A stretch of 64,000 bases of DNA from Thermohalobaculum sp951813525 (GCA_951813525.2 CATOTJ020000003.1:992001-1056000); one strand, 5' to 3'. Positions 16,152-24,535 are shown, numbered from the stretch's first letter. A program made the numbers and translations. The notes: generated from the sequence alone by a model not told the origin.

Positions 16152-16863
16152 CCGCAGCCGCCCGGCATTTCAGGCTCACCTGACTGTGGCTGACCATGTG
16201 ACGATCCGGTCATTTGAGGCCTTTGCCGCGGGGTGGGCGAACGTCTCGTGCTCCGCATCGGATGAGTTGATGACCAGAAGGTCGATGTCTTCTGACATCC
16301 GACGTGGAAATGTGGGACGTTGCAGATGTTGGTCCCGATGCACCCGATTTTCCGCATCAGATCAGGCCTTGGCGTCACGCAATACCGACCCAAACCAGAC
16401 TTAGGACGCGAACTGGGTCAGAGGCGGCGGTCCGAACAAACCTGCCGTCGAGCATAATAGTCGGATTCACAATCCACCCCCGAAAGCAGCCGTTGGGTCT
16501 ACTGGAAAGATGCGCCATTTGCCGTCGTTCGTTTGATCCGCAGCGAATGTCCGCTTAGAGCGGCCATTCTACACAATGCTGCGACGCGGCAACTGAGAGA
16601 TGTGGTCGTGTATTGGGACATTCGTTGAATGCGGGCAACGGGGAGAGTTGCGCGATTGCCGGCGTAGCGGTCGTAGTTCGATCTCCCCGAAACCTGTCGG
16701 AGCCTCCGATGCGAGATCGCCGCACGGTTCGCGCCACTTTCGGTCATAAAAATGAGGCAGCAAGAGCAGCCGGCCCTGGTTGGCCAGGGCGCTGTGCGCG
16801 AGCATCGATTTTTTGCCGCAGGCTCACAGCCGGCAAGTCAATTAGGGATCGCAGGGTCACAGC
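16152..16863. other. Gene-poor stretch at the start of the scar region
   Basis: About 710 bases without a convincing gene. Short frames on both strands lack ribosome sites and have biased shadow-like composition. The only structure recognised is the stem-loop at 16545-16569. Loss of coding density here, followed by broken genes, suggests decayed or inserted DNA. Confidence 0.5.
16545..16569. repeat. Palindromic stem-loop (REP-like)
   Basis: Arms GAATGTCCGCT (16545-16555) and AGCGGCCATTC (16559-16569) pair at 10 of 11 positions around a TAG loop. It lies in non-coding DNA with no T tract. It looks like a dispersed palindromic element rather than a terminator; copy number elsewhere is unknown. 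Confidence 0.4.
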
Positions 16864-17709
16864 TCATTTGTGGACGAATGCTCCTTCGATCATTTCGGCC
16901 TCAAATTGTGTGGGGACTTTTCCGTCAGTCGCGTAAACATACAGAGCGGCCTTCATGATTGCTTCCAGTGTCGAAACTGCCAATATCCACATGAAGACGA
17001 TGATCGCGCCGGTCGCCCAGATCGCAACGCTGACCATCGGCGCCGTCTCGTATAGAAGCACGCCAGTTCCAACAACCAGGACAATGAAAAATCCCGCCAT
17101 GCCCATAAGCGCTGCCAGGCCGACCTGGGCTACGAGTGCTTCTCCCCAAGCATTCCTGACGATCGACAACGACCGCTTCAGCGCGGACAAAGTGCCGATT
17201 TTTTCCGTGACGAGAACGGGCACCACAAAGTAGCTCGCAATGATCCACCCGGCGCCGAGAAGCGACACGAGAAATCTGCCGATACCTTTCTCACCGTTTC
17301 CAATGCGACTCAGGATGAAGCTGACCGTCGACCCGATCAAGCTCCAGACAAAAATTTGCGGCAAAAGTGCAATGGCTGCGCGCAAACCATCCACGACAGT
17401 CGGATCACCGCCGGCGAATCTGATCTTGGCGCACGCGATCAGTGCGGTGTTGAAGAAGATCATCACAAAGAAGAGAACGAAGTATACCGCGAACAATATA
17501 AAAAGTGACATCCAATCTGCATCGGGTCCAGTCATTTCCAGGATTTCAGCCAGACCGCCTCTCGTCCACATAGGGAACAGTATAACTCCCAGGAACAGGG
17601 CGCAAATACTGAAGGTCAGAATTGGAAAGACCATGAGTTCCTTGTCGAGCTGCAAGACCCGCCAGCACGATTTTCCGGTTGACCAGGCGGTTTTGAATGT
17701 CTGGGCCAT
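16864..17709 (-). CDS. Polytopic membrane protein, DUF6159-like
   Basis: 281-residue integral membrane protein with about six hydrophobic segments. It opens with MAQTFKTAWSTGKSCWRVLQLDKELMVFPI, a pattern of the DUF6159 membrane proteins, and has GAGWIIASYFVVPVLVTEKIGTLSALKRSLSIVRNAWGEAL in the middle. Start ATG at 17709 has GAGG 10 bases upstream. It ends AEMIEGAFVHK. It is an apparently intact gene in an otherwise eroded stretch. Function of the family is unknown. Confidence 0.75.
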   Translation of the reverse strand: MAQTFKTAWSTGKSCWRVLQLDKELMVFPILTFSICALFLGVILFPMWTRGGLAEILEMTGPDADWMSLFILFAVYFVLFFVMIFFNTALIACAKIRFAGGDPTVVDGLRAAIALLPQIFVWSLIGSTVSFILSRIGNGEKGIGRFLVSLLGAGWIIASYFVVPVLVTEKIGTLSALKRSLSIVRNAWGEALVAQVGLAALMGMAGFFIVLVVGTGVLLYETAPMVSVAIWATGAIIVFMWILAVSTLEAIMKAALYVYATDGKVPTQFEAEMIEGAFVHK

Positions 17710-17948
17710 TTTTGATTGCCTCGCTTCTCGCTTCTCGCAGCGACAGTGACCAATTGCGCCCTTCCAGCCCGTGATCTGGATTGGCAGAAAACCAACACAG
17801 CCCCAAGGTCGCAATGTACGGCATCCGTGGCGAGACTGAAGTACAATTCACCGCGCCGGAATCCCTTCGACTGACGGGCGTGGCCTTCATTTCGCGCGGA
17901 TCTGCCTAAAGCCCGACCCACGCGCCCGGTCTGCACGTCGGGACAGGG

Positions 17949-18098
17949 CTACTTGCACTGACCGATTGGTTCCCAGGAGCATTTCCTGCCGTCCGGCCAA
18001 GTCGCGTCGCTCAGGTCTACACCGGTCAGGTCCGCGTCGCTCAGGTTCGCGCGGCGTGAAGTCGCGGTCCTTACGAAGCGCTGTGGACAAAACTGCAT
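17949..18098 (-). pseudogene. Pentapeptide-repeat protein remnant
   Basis: A 49-codon minus-strand frame carries about three pentapeptide repeats (ANLSD ADLTG VDLSD) followed by ATWPDGRKCSWEPIGQCK, the usual C-terminal end of secreted pentapeptide-repeat proteins. Intact family members have many more repeats and a signal peptide, so this is the C-terminal remnant. The upstream part is not recoverable in any frame. Presence supports decay of this region. Confidence 0.6.
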
Positions 18099-18216
18099 AC
18101 CCCGACGTTGGCTGTGTCGATCATGGGTGCTGGTCCGGTGAGAGCACCCCGAAAGGGCAGCATCACGGGGGGGGCATGATTAATCGCGAAGACATACTGC
18201 TTCGCTGGCGTGGGCG

Positions 18217-18702
18217 TCAACGCACCCCCAGTCTCTTCGCCGCCTCGCTCAAGTGCCGCGAGCAGGCGGCGGCGTCGTCCGGCGCAACGCGGTCCGAATA
18301 CTGTACCTCATGATACTCGGGTGACGTGTTTTTCCAAACCCGTTCGAGCCCAACTGCGACCCCCTTAACAACGCCGCATATCCACCGTGCTTCAGGAACG
18401 TACTCATTGCTGTCATAGAAATGAACCTTGAACCGCCGAACGACCGGGGGGCTTTCCTTGCCCGAGCAAGCCAAGAGGCTGCCCTCGACGGCCTTTGGGT
18501 CTCCTGGCTCGTGAAAAGCCGGGGCTCGATCGCCGGCGGAACCATCCAGACAGGCGTCAACAATAGCGTCAGCGGTAAAGCACGGACAGGTCCCGGTAGC
18601 GCGGGCCGACGATAGCGGGACCGAGAAGGTTGTGAGCACCAAAGCACCTAACAACAAATGCCCAGTGGCCCCAATCGTTCGATTGTTCAAAAAAACAGTC
18701 AT
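18217..18702 (-). CDS. Secreted cysteine-containing hypothetical protein
   Basis: 161-residue protein starting with a Sec signal peptide (hydrophobic GHLLLGALVLTTFSVPLSSARA, cleavage near residue 36). The mature part has TCPCFTADAIVDACLDG, LLACSGKESPPVVRRFKVHFY and WICGVVKGVAVGLE, with several cysteines that could form disulphides in the periplasm. Family not recognised. ATG 18702 was preferred to an upstream one because the signal peptide then starts at the N-terminus; the ribosome site is weak. Confidence 0.55.
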   Translation of the reverse strand: MTVFLNNRTIGATGHLLLGALVLTTFSVPLSSARATGTCPCFTADAIVDACLDGSAGDRAPAFHEPGDPKAVEGSLLACSGKESPPVVRRFKVHFYDSNEYVPEARWICGVVKGVAVGLERVWKNTSPEYHEVQYSDRVAPDDAAACSRHLSEAAKRLGVR

Positions 18703-19191
18703 ATCAAGCCGCCGAGGAGAAACGGCGAAAAATTTCGCACACACTCCAAACGAGGGTCAATCCTGGCTGCTCGCCGCGTTGTCCGGGCCTGAAACCGACA
18801 ATGACGCCTGCGGACACCTCTGGCGTATGGTAATAGAGTACCGCCTGGCCATGCGCATCTGAATTGCAAAGATTTCAATCGCGCAGAGATCCCAATAGGC
18901 CGCCGCTAAAGAAGGTCCGCTCTACCCATTAAACTTCCATCCCATCGCCGCGAGGCCGCAGCCAGCGAGGCTCAAAGCAGACTTGAGGAGGTGCAGCGAG
19001 ATCGCGGCTTTCTCGGCCGCCGGATTGGCCGCTATCGACAAAACAACCAACCCGGTTCGCGTTTGCAGCGAATTCACATTTTCCGCCACGACTGCCGGAA
19101 GGCAGATGTAAGTCTGGGCTGACAGCGGTCATTTGCTGCGGCCCATATCGAGGCCTGCTCTGAGCCGCTCTCAACGAGCGGCCCAGTGCCT
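18703..19191. other. Non-coding stretch, nothing recognised
   Basis: About 490 bases with no frame supported by a ribosome site or recognisable product. It separates the secreted hypothetical protein from the broken integrase and probably belongs to the same decayed segment. Confidence 0.4.
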
Positions 19192-19779
19192 TTAGATTTC
19201 AACGGCCTCGGAAATTGCCAGCGCATCTTCGAGCTCGACGCCCAGGTACCGGACTGTGCTGCCCATTTTCGTGTGTCCCAGCAGAAGCTGCACCGCGCGC
19301 AAATTCCCAGTCTTCCGATAGATCTGCGCAACCTTCGTGCGGCGCATTGAATGGGTGCCGAATGCGCTTGGTTCCAAGCCAATCGACTAGACCCAATCTC
19401 GGACAAGACGAGCGTATTGGCGCGTCGAGATGTGTACGGGTTCATGGAACCGGCCCGGCCATAGGAACTCCTGGCCGGACATCCGGGGGTCCTTCAACCA
19501 TTCGGCAATCGATTTGCGGGTGCCTTCGGTCAATTCGAATTTGACCGGTTTCTGCGTTTTACTCTGCAGCACTGAAGTTCGTTCCTTGACTTGACCTGCG
19601 GCAAAGACGTTGGCCACTTGAGGCCGCACGAGATCGCATCCGCGCAACTTGCTATCGATTGCGGTGTTGAGCAATGCAAGGTCACGGTGGTTTTCAGCGA
19701 TCTCAAGCCGAACACGAATGGCCCAGACATGTTTAGGCATCAACGGGCGTTTCTGACCAACCAGCCGTCCCTTATTCCA
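19192..19779 (-). pseudogene. Tyrosine recombinase/integrase, interrupted by an in-frame stop
   Basis: Minus-strand relic of the short (about 190 residue) tyrosine-type integrase family. Recognisable order: WNKGRLVGQKRPL at 19779, PKHVWAIRVRLE, NTAIDSKLRGCDLV, HISTRQYARLV, then an in-frame TAG at 19387-19389, then GTHSMRRTKVAQIYRK, LLLGHTKMGSTVRYLG and EDALAIS. Catalytic Arg (HSMRR), His (LLGH) and Tyr (VRYLG) are present. Besides the amber codon, the conserved WNKG start has no start codon before an upstream stop. The rest is uninterrupted, so decay is recent. Confidence 0.85.
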
Positions 19780-19922
19780 GGCTGGGCGCTAAGCGCGAAT
19801 GGCGGGTAAGTGTGGTGTTTGCATGATGGATCTTCCGAGTTGAAGCTCCCATCCATCCTGCCAACCAGACGTTGGCAATAACACCGTACATCAGATCCCG
19901 GCGGTGTAACGGATGGCGGGTT

Positions 19923-19962
19923 AGAGCCCGTATTGTCAGGTTCAATCCGGCGGCGGGCTCTA
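19923..19962. repeat. Inverted repeat near the integrase relic
   Basis: AGAGCCCG and CGGGCTCT form an 8-base inverted repeat with a loop of about 23 bases that includes GGTTCAATCC. The loop resembles a tRNA T-arm loop, but no 5-base T stem or acceptor stem could be paired, so a tRNA is not called. It lies about 150 bases from the integrase relic. Confidence 0.3.
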
Positions 19963-20067
19963 GGTCTACCAAGCAGAGCCGACGCGCGCTTGTGGCGTTC
20001 TATCGGGGTTTCTGCGCGAAGGTGGACGTTCGCATACGGTCGGCCGAACGAGCAGCGAGAACGACAT

Positions 20068-20121
20068 TAGGGTGGATGCCAACCCACCATCGTCACAAGA
20101 ATGGGTTTCACCCATCCTACG
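20068..20121. repeat. Paired palindromic elements (REP/BIME-like)
   Basis: Two adjacent stem-loops: GGGTGG...CCACC (20070-20088) and ATGGGT-TTC-ACCCAT (20101-20115), flanked by TAGGG on the left and CCTACG on the right. The TAGGGTG/CACCCTA flank pattern resembles the pair at 24377-24515, suggesting one class of dispersed palindromes. Confidence 0.45.
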
Positions 20122-20230
20122 CTTGCGTGCCGACATGAGGGAAACCACGGCAGCGCGCGGTCGGGTTCGATTTCGCGCAACGAGGTGCCGGGTGGGTGTA
20201 CTGGCGAGGTTTCAGGGTCTGTTTGAGCCA

Positions 20231-20630
20231 CTACCGATTACAGACTCGCTTAACCATTGTTTCACCTGCCGAGCCGGGTTTGGGAGACTCCCATGGCCAA
20301 TCTGCGGCCCCGCCGCGCTCATCACCACCACCACCCATAGGTTCTCTGTGCCAGCTATATGCCAACCCCTTCCACCGAAACGTTGCGCAGTTTACTTGGT
20401 AATGGGCTTTGAAAGACAAGTCCCCCCCCATCACTCAGTTTCCAAAAGTCAGCCACATACCAAAAGTAGACAAAGCCATCGTGCTTCCGGACCCCTTCAA
20501 TATCCACATAGTAAGTGGTTCCTTCCAATGTCTCCATCCCCGACTCAGTCTGAACCACCTCTGTCCATCCTGCCGACGCAGGCGATGAGAACACCACAGA
20601 GAACATGAGTGCGATGAGAAGCTTTTTCAT
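20231..20630 (-). pseudogene. Surface-adhesin protein E-like secreted protein, frameshifted at a G8 tract
   Basis: The first part (ATG 20630, GGAAGGAAC ribosome site) encodes a signal peptide, then GWTEVVQT, TTYYVDIEGVRKHDGFVYFWYVADFWKLSDGG. The frame then runs off after a run of eight G (minus strand; C8 at 20422-20429) and stops at 20355 after 91 residues. Removing one G restores DLSFKAHYQVNCATFRWKGL, YSWHREPMGGG and KPGSAGETMVKRVCNR, the conserved second half of the family, ending at 20231. The restored protein would be about 132 residues. The shift may be phase variation, true decay or a sequencing error. Confidence 0.75.
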
Positions 20631-21014
20631 AAAATGTTCCTTCCAAGGGTAACCATACGTTGGGTAGCTGTGCAGAGGTCTCCGATCAAGGATGGAGCGT
20701 CGCCGCCTCGGCCATCGGGAACACGGCATAAAGGGCGTGACGCACCAGCCGCGCGCCGGTCTTGATCAGACGCTCGCCACTTACGTCAGTCTGGTCAATG
20801 TCAGCAATGTCCCCGACAACTGCTGTTTAGTCCTCATTCGCGGCCTACGAAATCTAAGCGGCGATTTGGGCGTGCGAACCCGCACCGTGGCTGGGCCTCC
20901 GGATTTCGTTAACGTGGGCGAGGCAAATGTTCTGGCTGATTTTTCAATCGACGCCAACGTGCACAATTTGAACTCGGTGCCTGGGCCGCAGGCGTCCCTC
21001 AGCACCAGGAATAA
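20631..21014. other. Non-coding stretch between the adhesin gene and ribH
   Basis: About 380 bases without a supported gene. Short frames on both strands have no ribosome site. It marks the right end of the gene-poor segment; normal gene density resumes at ribH. Confidence 0.4.
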
Positions 21015-21037
21015 GGCGCGCGCAGACAGCGCGCGCC
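21015..21037 (-). terminator. Terminator hairpin after ribH
   Basis: GGCGCGCGC (21015-21023) and GCGCGCGCC (21029-21037) form a perfect 9-base stem with loop AGACA, 8 bases beyond the ribH stop. On the minus strand it is followed by the short T-rich TTATT, fitting an intrinsic terminator for ribH. Confidence 0.6.
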
Positions 21038-21044
21038 GTTCTTG

Positions 21045-21524
21045 CTAGGCGGCCAGGATCTGTGCGTCCGGTCCGGTGATCACCGCCATCGCGGCGCGGG
21101 CGGCTTCGGCGCCTTTTGTCACGAAGTGCTCGCGGAAAAAGGCGTTGTGCTGTTCGGTTTCCTGGTACTGGTGCGGTGTCAGCACGACCGACAGGACCTG
21201 CACACCGGTCTCCAAGCCGACACGAACCAATGCATCGACGACGGTGCCTGCGACAAAATCGTGACGATAGATGCCGCCATCCACCACGAAGGCAGCACCG
21301 ACGATTGCGCCATATTTCTCGCTCCGTGCCAGCTTCTGGGCAGCCAGCGGAATTTCCAAGGCACCGGGAACGTCGATCACGTCGATCACCATGCCGGGCG
21401 GCATCTCGGCGCGAAAACCCTCGAGCGCCTGATCGACAATATCGCAATGCCAGCGGGCGCGCACAAAAGCCACGCGCTGATCGGTGAGGGCATGGGGCGT
21501 CTTGGACGTGGTTGTCTCGGACAT
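21045..21524 (-). CDS. ribH: 6,7-dimethyl-8-ribityllumazine synthase, RibH2 type
   Basis: Penultimate enzyme of riboflavin synthesis: condenses 5-amino-6-ribitylaminouracil with dihydroxybutanone phosphate. The 159-residue protein shows VDVPGALEIPLAAQKL-type substrate loop (VIDVPGALEIP), FVVDGGIYRHDFVA with the catalytic His, and LETGVQVLSVVLTPHQYQET. The GGIYRHDFVA and LTPHQYQE forms resemble the RibH2 class of Brucella and Rhizobium rather than the classical RibH1. It stands alone with an FMN riboswitch upstream, unlike an operon-linked ribH. Confidence 0.93.
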   Translation of the reverse strand: MSETTTSKTPHALTDQRVAFVRARWHCDIVDQALEGFRAEMPPGMVIDVIDVPGALEIPLAAQKLARSEKYGAIVGAAFVVDGGIYRHDFVAGTVVDALVRVGLETGVQVLSVVLTPHQYQETEQHNAFFREHFVTKGAEAARAAMAVITGPDAQILAA

Positions 21525-21602
21525 AACAGTCCCCTTTCATCTTCACCCAATGACCCTCAGGGCTGACGAAAGGCAGGCCGACCGACAGGTCGTGCCACCA
21601 TC

Positions 21603-21758
21603 GCCGTTCTCTTTCATCCGGACTGTGACCGTCGGCTCCGGAGTCTCACCGGATCTGCTGACCCCCTGCCTTGCAGGGGCGCTCGCGGGCTTCGGGCATG
21701 GCGTTTTGATCCAGGCCCGTTACCGCCGGTGGGGACTTTCACCCCGCCCTGAGAACGT
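21603..21758 (-). ncRNA. FMN riboswitch (RFN element) controlling ribH
   Basis: On the minus strand the RFN core elements appear in order: TTCTCAGGGCGGGGTGAAAG, CCCCACCGGCGGTAA, AGCCCGCGAGCG, GGTCAGCAGATCCGGTGAGA, CTCCGGAGCCGACGGTCACA and GTCCGGATGAAAGAGAA. Both ends pair as expected. It lies about 80 bases upstream of the ribH start, so flavin mononucleotide should repress this lumazine synthase gene. Confidence 0.95.
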
Positions 21759-21822
21759 CGCCGGTCCTTGCGGTCCGGCAGGGGTATCAATAGCGTGCGC
21801 TGATGATGAACGAAAGCCCCGC

Positions 21823-22572
21823 ATGACCACACGGCCTCCCGATATCGCCCGGCTGATGACGGCTCTGGAGGCGACATGGCCCCCTGCCCAGACCGGGCAG
21901 GCGGGCGGGTTTCGCCTGCGCCGCGGGGCGGGCGGCGGAAAGCGTGTCTCGGCCGCCTCGCCGACGGCGCAGGAGAGTGGCGGGACGCAGAGCATCGAGC
22001 AACGAATTGCCGAGGCGAGCGCCGCAATGGCGGCCTGGGGGCAGGGGCCGCTTTTTCAGGTCACGCCGGATCAGGCAGCGCTTGACGCCGAACTGGCCGG
22101 ACAGGGGTTCGCAAAGATCGACCCGACCGTGCTTTACGTGGCGACGGTGGCCCAGATGACCGGCGCCGATCAGATCCCGGCAGCGCATTCGAACGGTATC
22201 GTCCCGGCGCTGATGGCCGAGATCTGGGCGGAAGGCGGCATTGGCCCCGACAGGCTGGCGGTCATGGACCGGGCGGCCGGGCCGTCGGTTCGCCTGCTGG
22301 GGCGTTCGGGCGACCGGCCCGCAGGCGCGGCCTTCGTTGCACTGGATGGTGATATCGCGATGATCCACGCCATCGAGGTGCGCCCGGCCCAGCGCCGCAA
22401 GGGCGTCGCCCGTCAACTGATCGATGCAGGTGCCCGGTTCGCCCGCAGCCGCGGCGCCGCGTGGTATACCCTTGCCGTGACCGAGGCGAATGCGCCTGCC
22501 CGGGCGCTCTATGAAGGGCTGGGCATGTCCGAGGCCGGACGGTATCACTATCGCCAGCGCAAGGAAGGGTAG
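21823..22572 (+). CDS. GNAT-family N-acetyltransferase
   Basis: 249-residue protein with a C-terminal GNAT domain: AMIHAIEVRPAQRRKGVARQLIDAGARFA carries the acetyl-CoA pyrophosphate-binding RxxGxA loop, followed by WYTLAVTEANAPARALYEGLGM. The N-terminal half is less typical. ATG 21823 lies downstream of the divergent riboswitch. The acceptor substrate is unknown. The stop is 5 bases before the next gene, suggesting co-transcription. Confidence 0.85.
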   Translation: MTTRPPDIARLMTALEATWPPAQTGQAGGFRLRRGAGGGKRVSAASPTAQESGGTQSIEQRIAEASAAMAAWGQGPLFQVTPDQAALDAELAGQGFAKIDPTVLYVATVAQMTGADQIPAAHSNGIVPALMAEIWAEGGIGPDRLAVMDRAAGPSVRLLGRSGDRPAGAAFVALDGDIAMIHAIEVRPAQRRKGVARQLIDAGARFARSRGAAWYTLAVTEANAPARALYEGLGMSEAGRYHYRQRKEG

Positions 22573-22577
22573 GTTTC

Positions 22578-23171
22578 ATGAGTTTCGATGTCCCCGAAGT
22601 CACCGGGCGCAAAACCAGTGCGCTGGACCTTGCGTTGCCCGATCCGCTGCCCGAGGACGTGGCCGAGCTTTTCGCCAAATGTCAGGCGAAGTTGGGGTTG
22701 ATCCCGAATGTGCTGGTCGCCTATGCGCACCGGCCCGAAAAGCTGCGGGCGTTCAGCCTGATGTATAACGATCTGATGCTGGGACCGTCGGGTCTGACTA
22801 AGCTGGAACGCGAGATGATCGCGGCTGCGGTGTCGGCCCGGAACAGGTGCTTTTACTGTCTCGCGGCCCATGGTGCGCAGGTCAGGTTGCTTTCGGGCAA
22901 TCCGGCATTGGGCGATGCATTGGCGTATAATTGGCGCATGGCCGATCTGGAGGATCGCCAGCGCGCACTGATCGGCTTTGCGCTGAAGATGACCGATGAC
23001 AGTGCGGCGATCGGCGATGATGACCGGACAGCGCTGCGCGATATTGGGCTGAGCGAGGAAGACATCTGGGATCTGGCCTCGGTTGCCGGGTTCTTCAACA
23101 TGTCCAATCGCATGTCCAGCGCCATCGCAATGCAACCGAATGACGAATATCACGCGATGGCTCGGGGTTGA
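22578..23171 (+). CDS. Peroxidase-related enzyme (AhpD/CMD superfamily)
   Basis: 197-residue member of the peroxidase-related AhpD-like family. The redox motif EREMIAAAVSARNRCFYCLAAHGAQVRLL holds the CxxC pair with upstream Glu and downstream His needed for peroxide reduction. The C-terminal NRMSSAIAMQPNDEYHAMARG end is typical. It sits 5 bases after the GNAT gene and 3 bases before the OmpA-like gene, so the three are probably one operon. Confidence 0.9.
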   Translation: MSFDVPEVTGRKTSALDLALPDPLPEDVAELFAKCQAKLGLIPNVLVAYAHRPEKLRAFSLMYNDLMLGPSGLTKLEREMIAAAVSARNRCFYCLAAHGAQVRLLSGNPALGDALAYNWRMADLEDRQRALIGFALKMTDDSAAIGDDDRTALRDIGLSEEDIWDLASVAGFFNMSNRMSSAIAMQPNDEYHAMARG

Positions 23172-23174
23172 AAG

Positions 23175-24353
23175 ATGCGGTGCCTGCACTTCGCTCTGAT
23201 TGGTGTCTTTGCGCTGGCTGCAGGCGCGGCGCTGGGTGCAGCGCCGCAGATCAGTGCGCCCGAAGACGCGCATATCACCCATGAGCGGGCAGTGGATTTG
23301 GACGATTATGCGCTGCCGGTGGGCTCGTTCGCCGCGCCGTCGGCGGTCGCCGACCTGTCCGGCAAGGTCGTTCGCAGGGCCTGGCGCCTGCCGGCGGCGA
23401 AGCATTCCGTTGCCGGTGTCATCGACAGCTATCGCTTGAAACTGGAGGGCCAGGGATACTGGCGCCTATTGGATTGCAAGGGCGCGGCCTGCGGCGGTTT
23501 TGATTTCCGGTTTGGCGCAGAACTACTGCCGCCGCCTGCGATGACGATGGACGTGCGCGATTTTGCACAACTGACGGTGGGCCGCGCAGGGGGGCAATCG
23601 GGTCCGGCGGGCTATGGATCGATCCTGGTCAGCCGGGTGCGGGACCGGATCTATGTACAAGTTGTCACAGTGGTGCCCAAGGATGGTGGACTGGCGCTGG
23701 TCGGGACACCGTTGGAACGGCTGCCCGAAGCCGTGCTTCAGGAACGCAGCGATCCCAGCGACGCATCTGAAGGCGGCTCTGATGGGGTCGCTAAGGGGGC
23801 CTCTGACGAGAGCTCCCGAGACATTGAGGATAAGGCCGCGGCGTCCGGCACAGATGGCGGCGCGGAGGACACCGCTGACAACACCGCCTCCGCAGAGAAC
23901 GGCACAGTTGGCCAAGACACGGCGTCCGCAGGCACCGCTGGGTCCGGTGAAGGCCGAACCGCCGCCGACGATGTGCCCGCGGACGGCCGCCCGCTATTGG
24001 ACCGGTTGCTGCAGTACGGTCATGTGCCTGTGGCGGGGCTTACCTTTGCCTCGGGCGGGTCAAAGCTGACCGAGGGGTCCGGGGCTGCCCTGGACCAGAT
24101 GGCAAAGATGCTGGCCGCAAACCCGGACCTGAAGGTCGCGATTGTCGGGCATTCCGATAATCGCGGGTCGCTGAATGTCAATATCGAGCTGTCGCGGCGC
24201 CGCGCTGCCGCGGTCCGTTCGGCCTTGATCAAGCGCGGCGTCAAGGCCAACCGGCTGGAGGCGCGCGGCGTCGGGTATCTGGCACCGCGACGCTCGAACG
24301 CCACGGATGCGGGACGGGCGCTGAACCGGCGGGTCGAGCTGGTTCTCCGGTGA
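23175..24353 (+). CDS. OmpA-family outer-membrane protein with disordered linker
   Basis: 392-residue exported protein: signal peptide (residues 1-21), a N-terminal domain of about 160 residues, a low-complexity Ser/Asp/Gly/Ala/Thr linker (about residues 190-270), and a C-terminal OmpA peptidoglycan-binding domain with IVGHSDNRGSLNVNIELSRRRAAAVRSALIKRGV and GRALNRRVELVLR. Such proteins bind peptidoglycan noncovalently at the outer membrane. A beta-barrel is not evident. It follows the peroxidase-related gene by 3 bases and ends just before the palindromic repeat pair. Confidence 0.88.
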   Translation: MRCLHFALIGVFALAAGAALGAAPQISAPEDAHITHERAVDLDDYALPVGSFAAPSAVADLSGKVVRRAWRLPAAKHSVAGVIDSYRLKLEGQGYWRLLDCKGAACGGFDFRFGAELLPPPAMTMDVRDFAQLTVGRAGGQSGPAGYGSILVSRVRDRIYVQVVTVVPKDGGLALVGTPLERLPEAVLQERSDPSDASEGGSDGVAKGASDESSRDIEDKAAASGTDGGAEDTADNTASAENGTVGQDTASAGTAGSGEGRTAADDVPADGRPLLDRLLQYGHVPVAGLTFASGGSKLTEGSGAALDQMAKMLAANPDLKVAIVGHSDNRGSLNVNIELSRRRAAAVRSALIKRGVKANRLEARGVGYLAPRRSNATDAGRALNRRVELVLR

Positions 24354-24376
24354 TCGGGTGGGTGGCGTTTTTTAGG

Positions 24377-24398
24377 GGTGCGCTGAAGCGCACCCTAC
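24377..24398. repeat. REP-like palindrome, copy 1
   Basis: GGTGCGCT-GAA-GCGCACC followed by CTAC. It is repeated exactly, in inverted orientation, at 24494-24515. It lies between the convergent OmpA-like and SDR genes. Confidence 0.7.
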
Positions 24399-24493
24399 GG
24401 CCAAATTGTGCGGTCGAGGCGGGATTTCGCCGTGTTCGCCTTGGCGTACGCAATGACCGTTTGGCGTTGCCGGATCGGCTGCCCGGTGGCCGG

Positions 24494-24515
24494 GTAGGGT
24501 GCGCTTCAGCGCACC
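24494..24515. repeat. REP-like palindrome, copy 2 (inverted)
   Basis: GTAG followed by GGTGCGCT-TCA-GCGCACC: a 22-base exact reverse complement of the copy at 24377-24398. The two form a BIME-like unit of about 140 bases and could also pair with each other as a large hairpin ending both convergent transcripts. Confidence 0.7.
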
Positions 24516-24535
24516 GCAAGCGACCCGTTCCCGCC

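Noticed and set aside
19872..19990. A possible tRNA near the integrase relic (GGTTCAATCC resembles a T-loop)
   Set aside because: No paired T stem, no acceptor stem and no anticodon arm could be drawn; only an 8-base inverted repeat remains.
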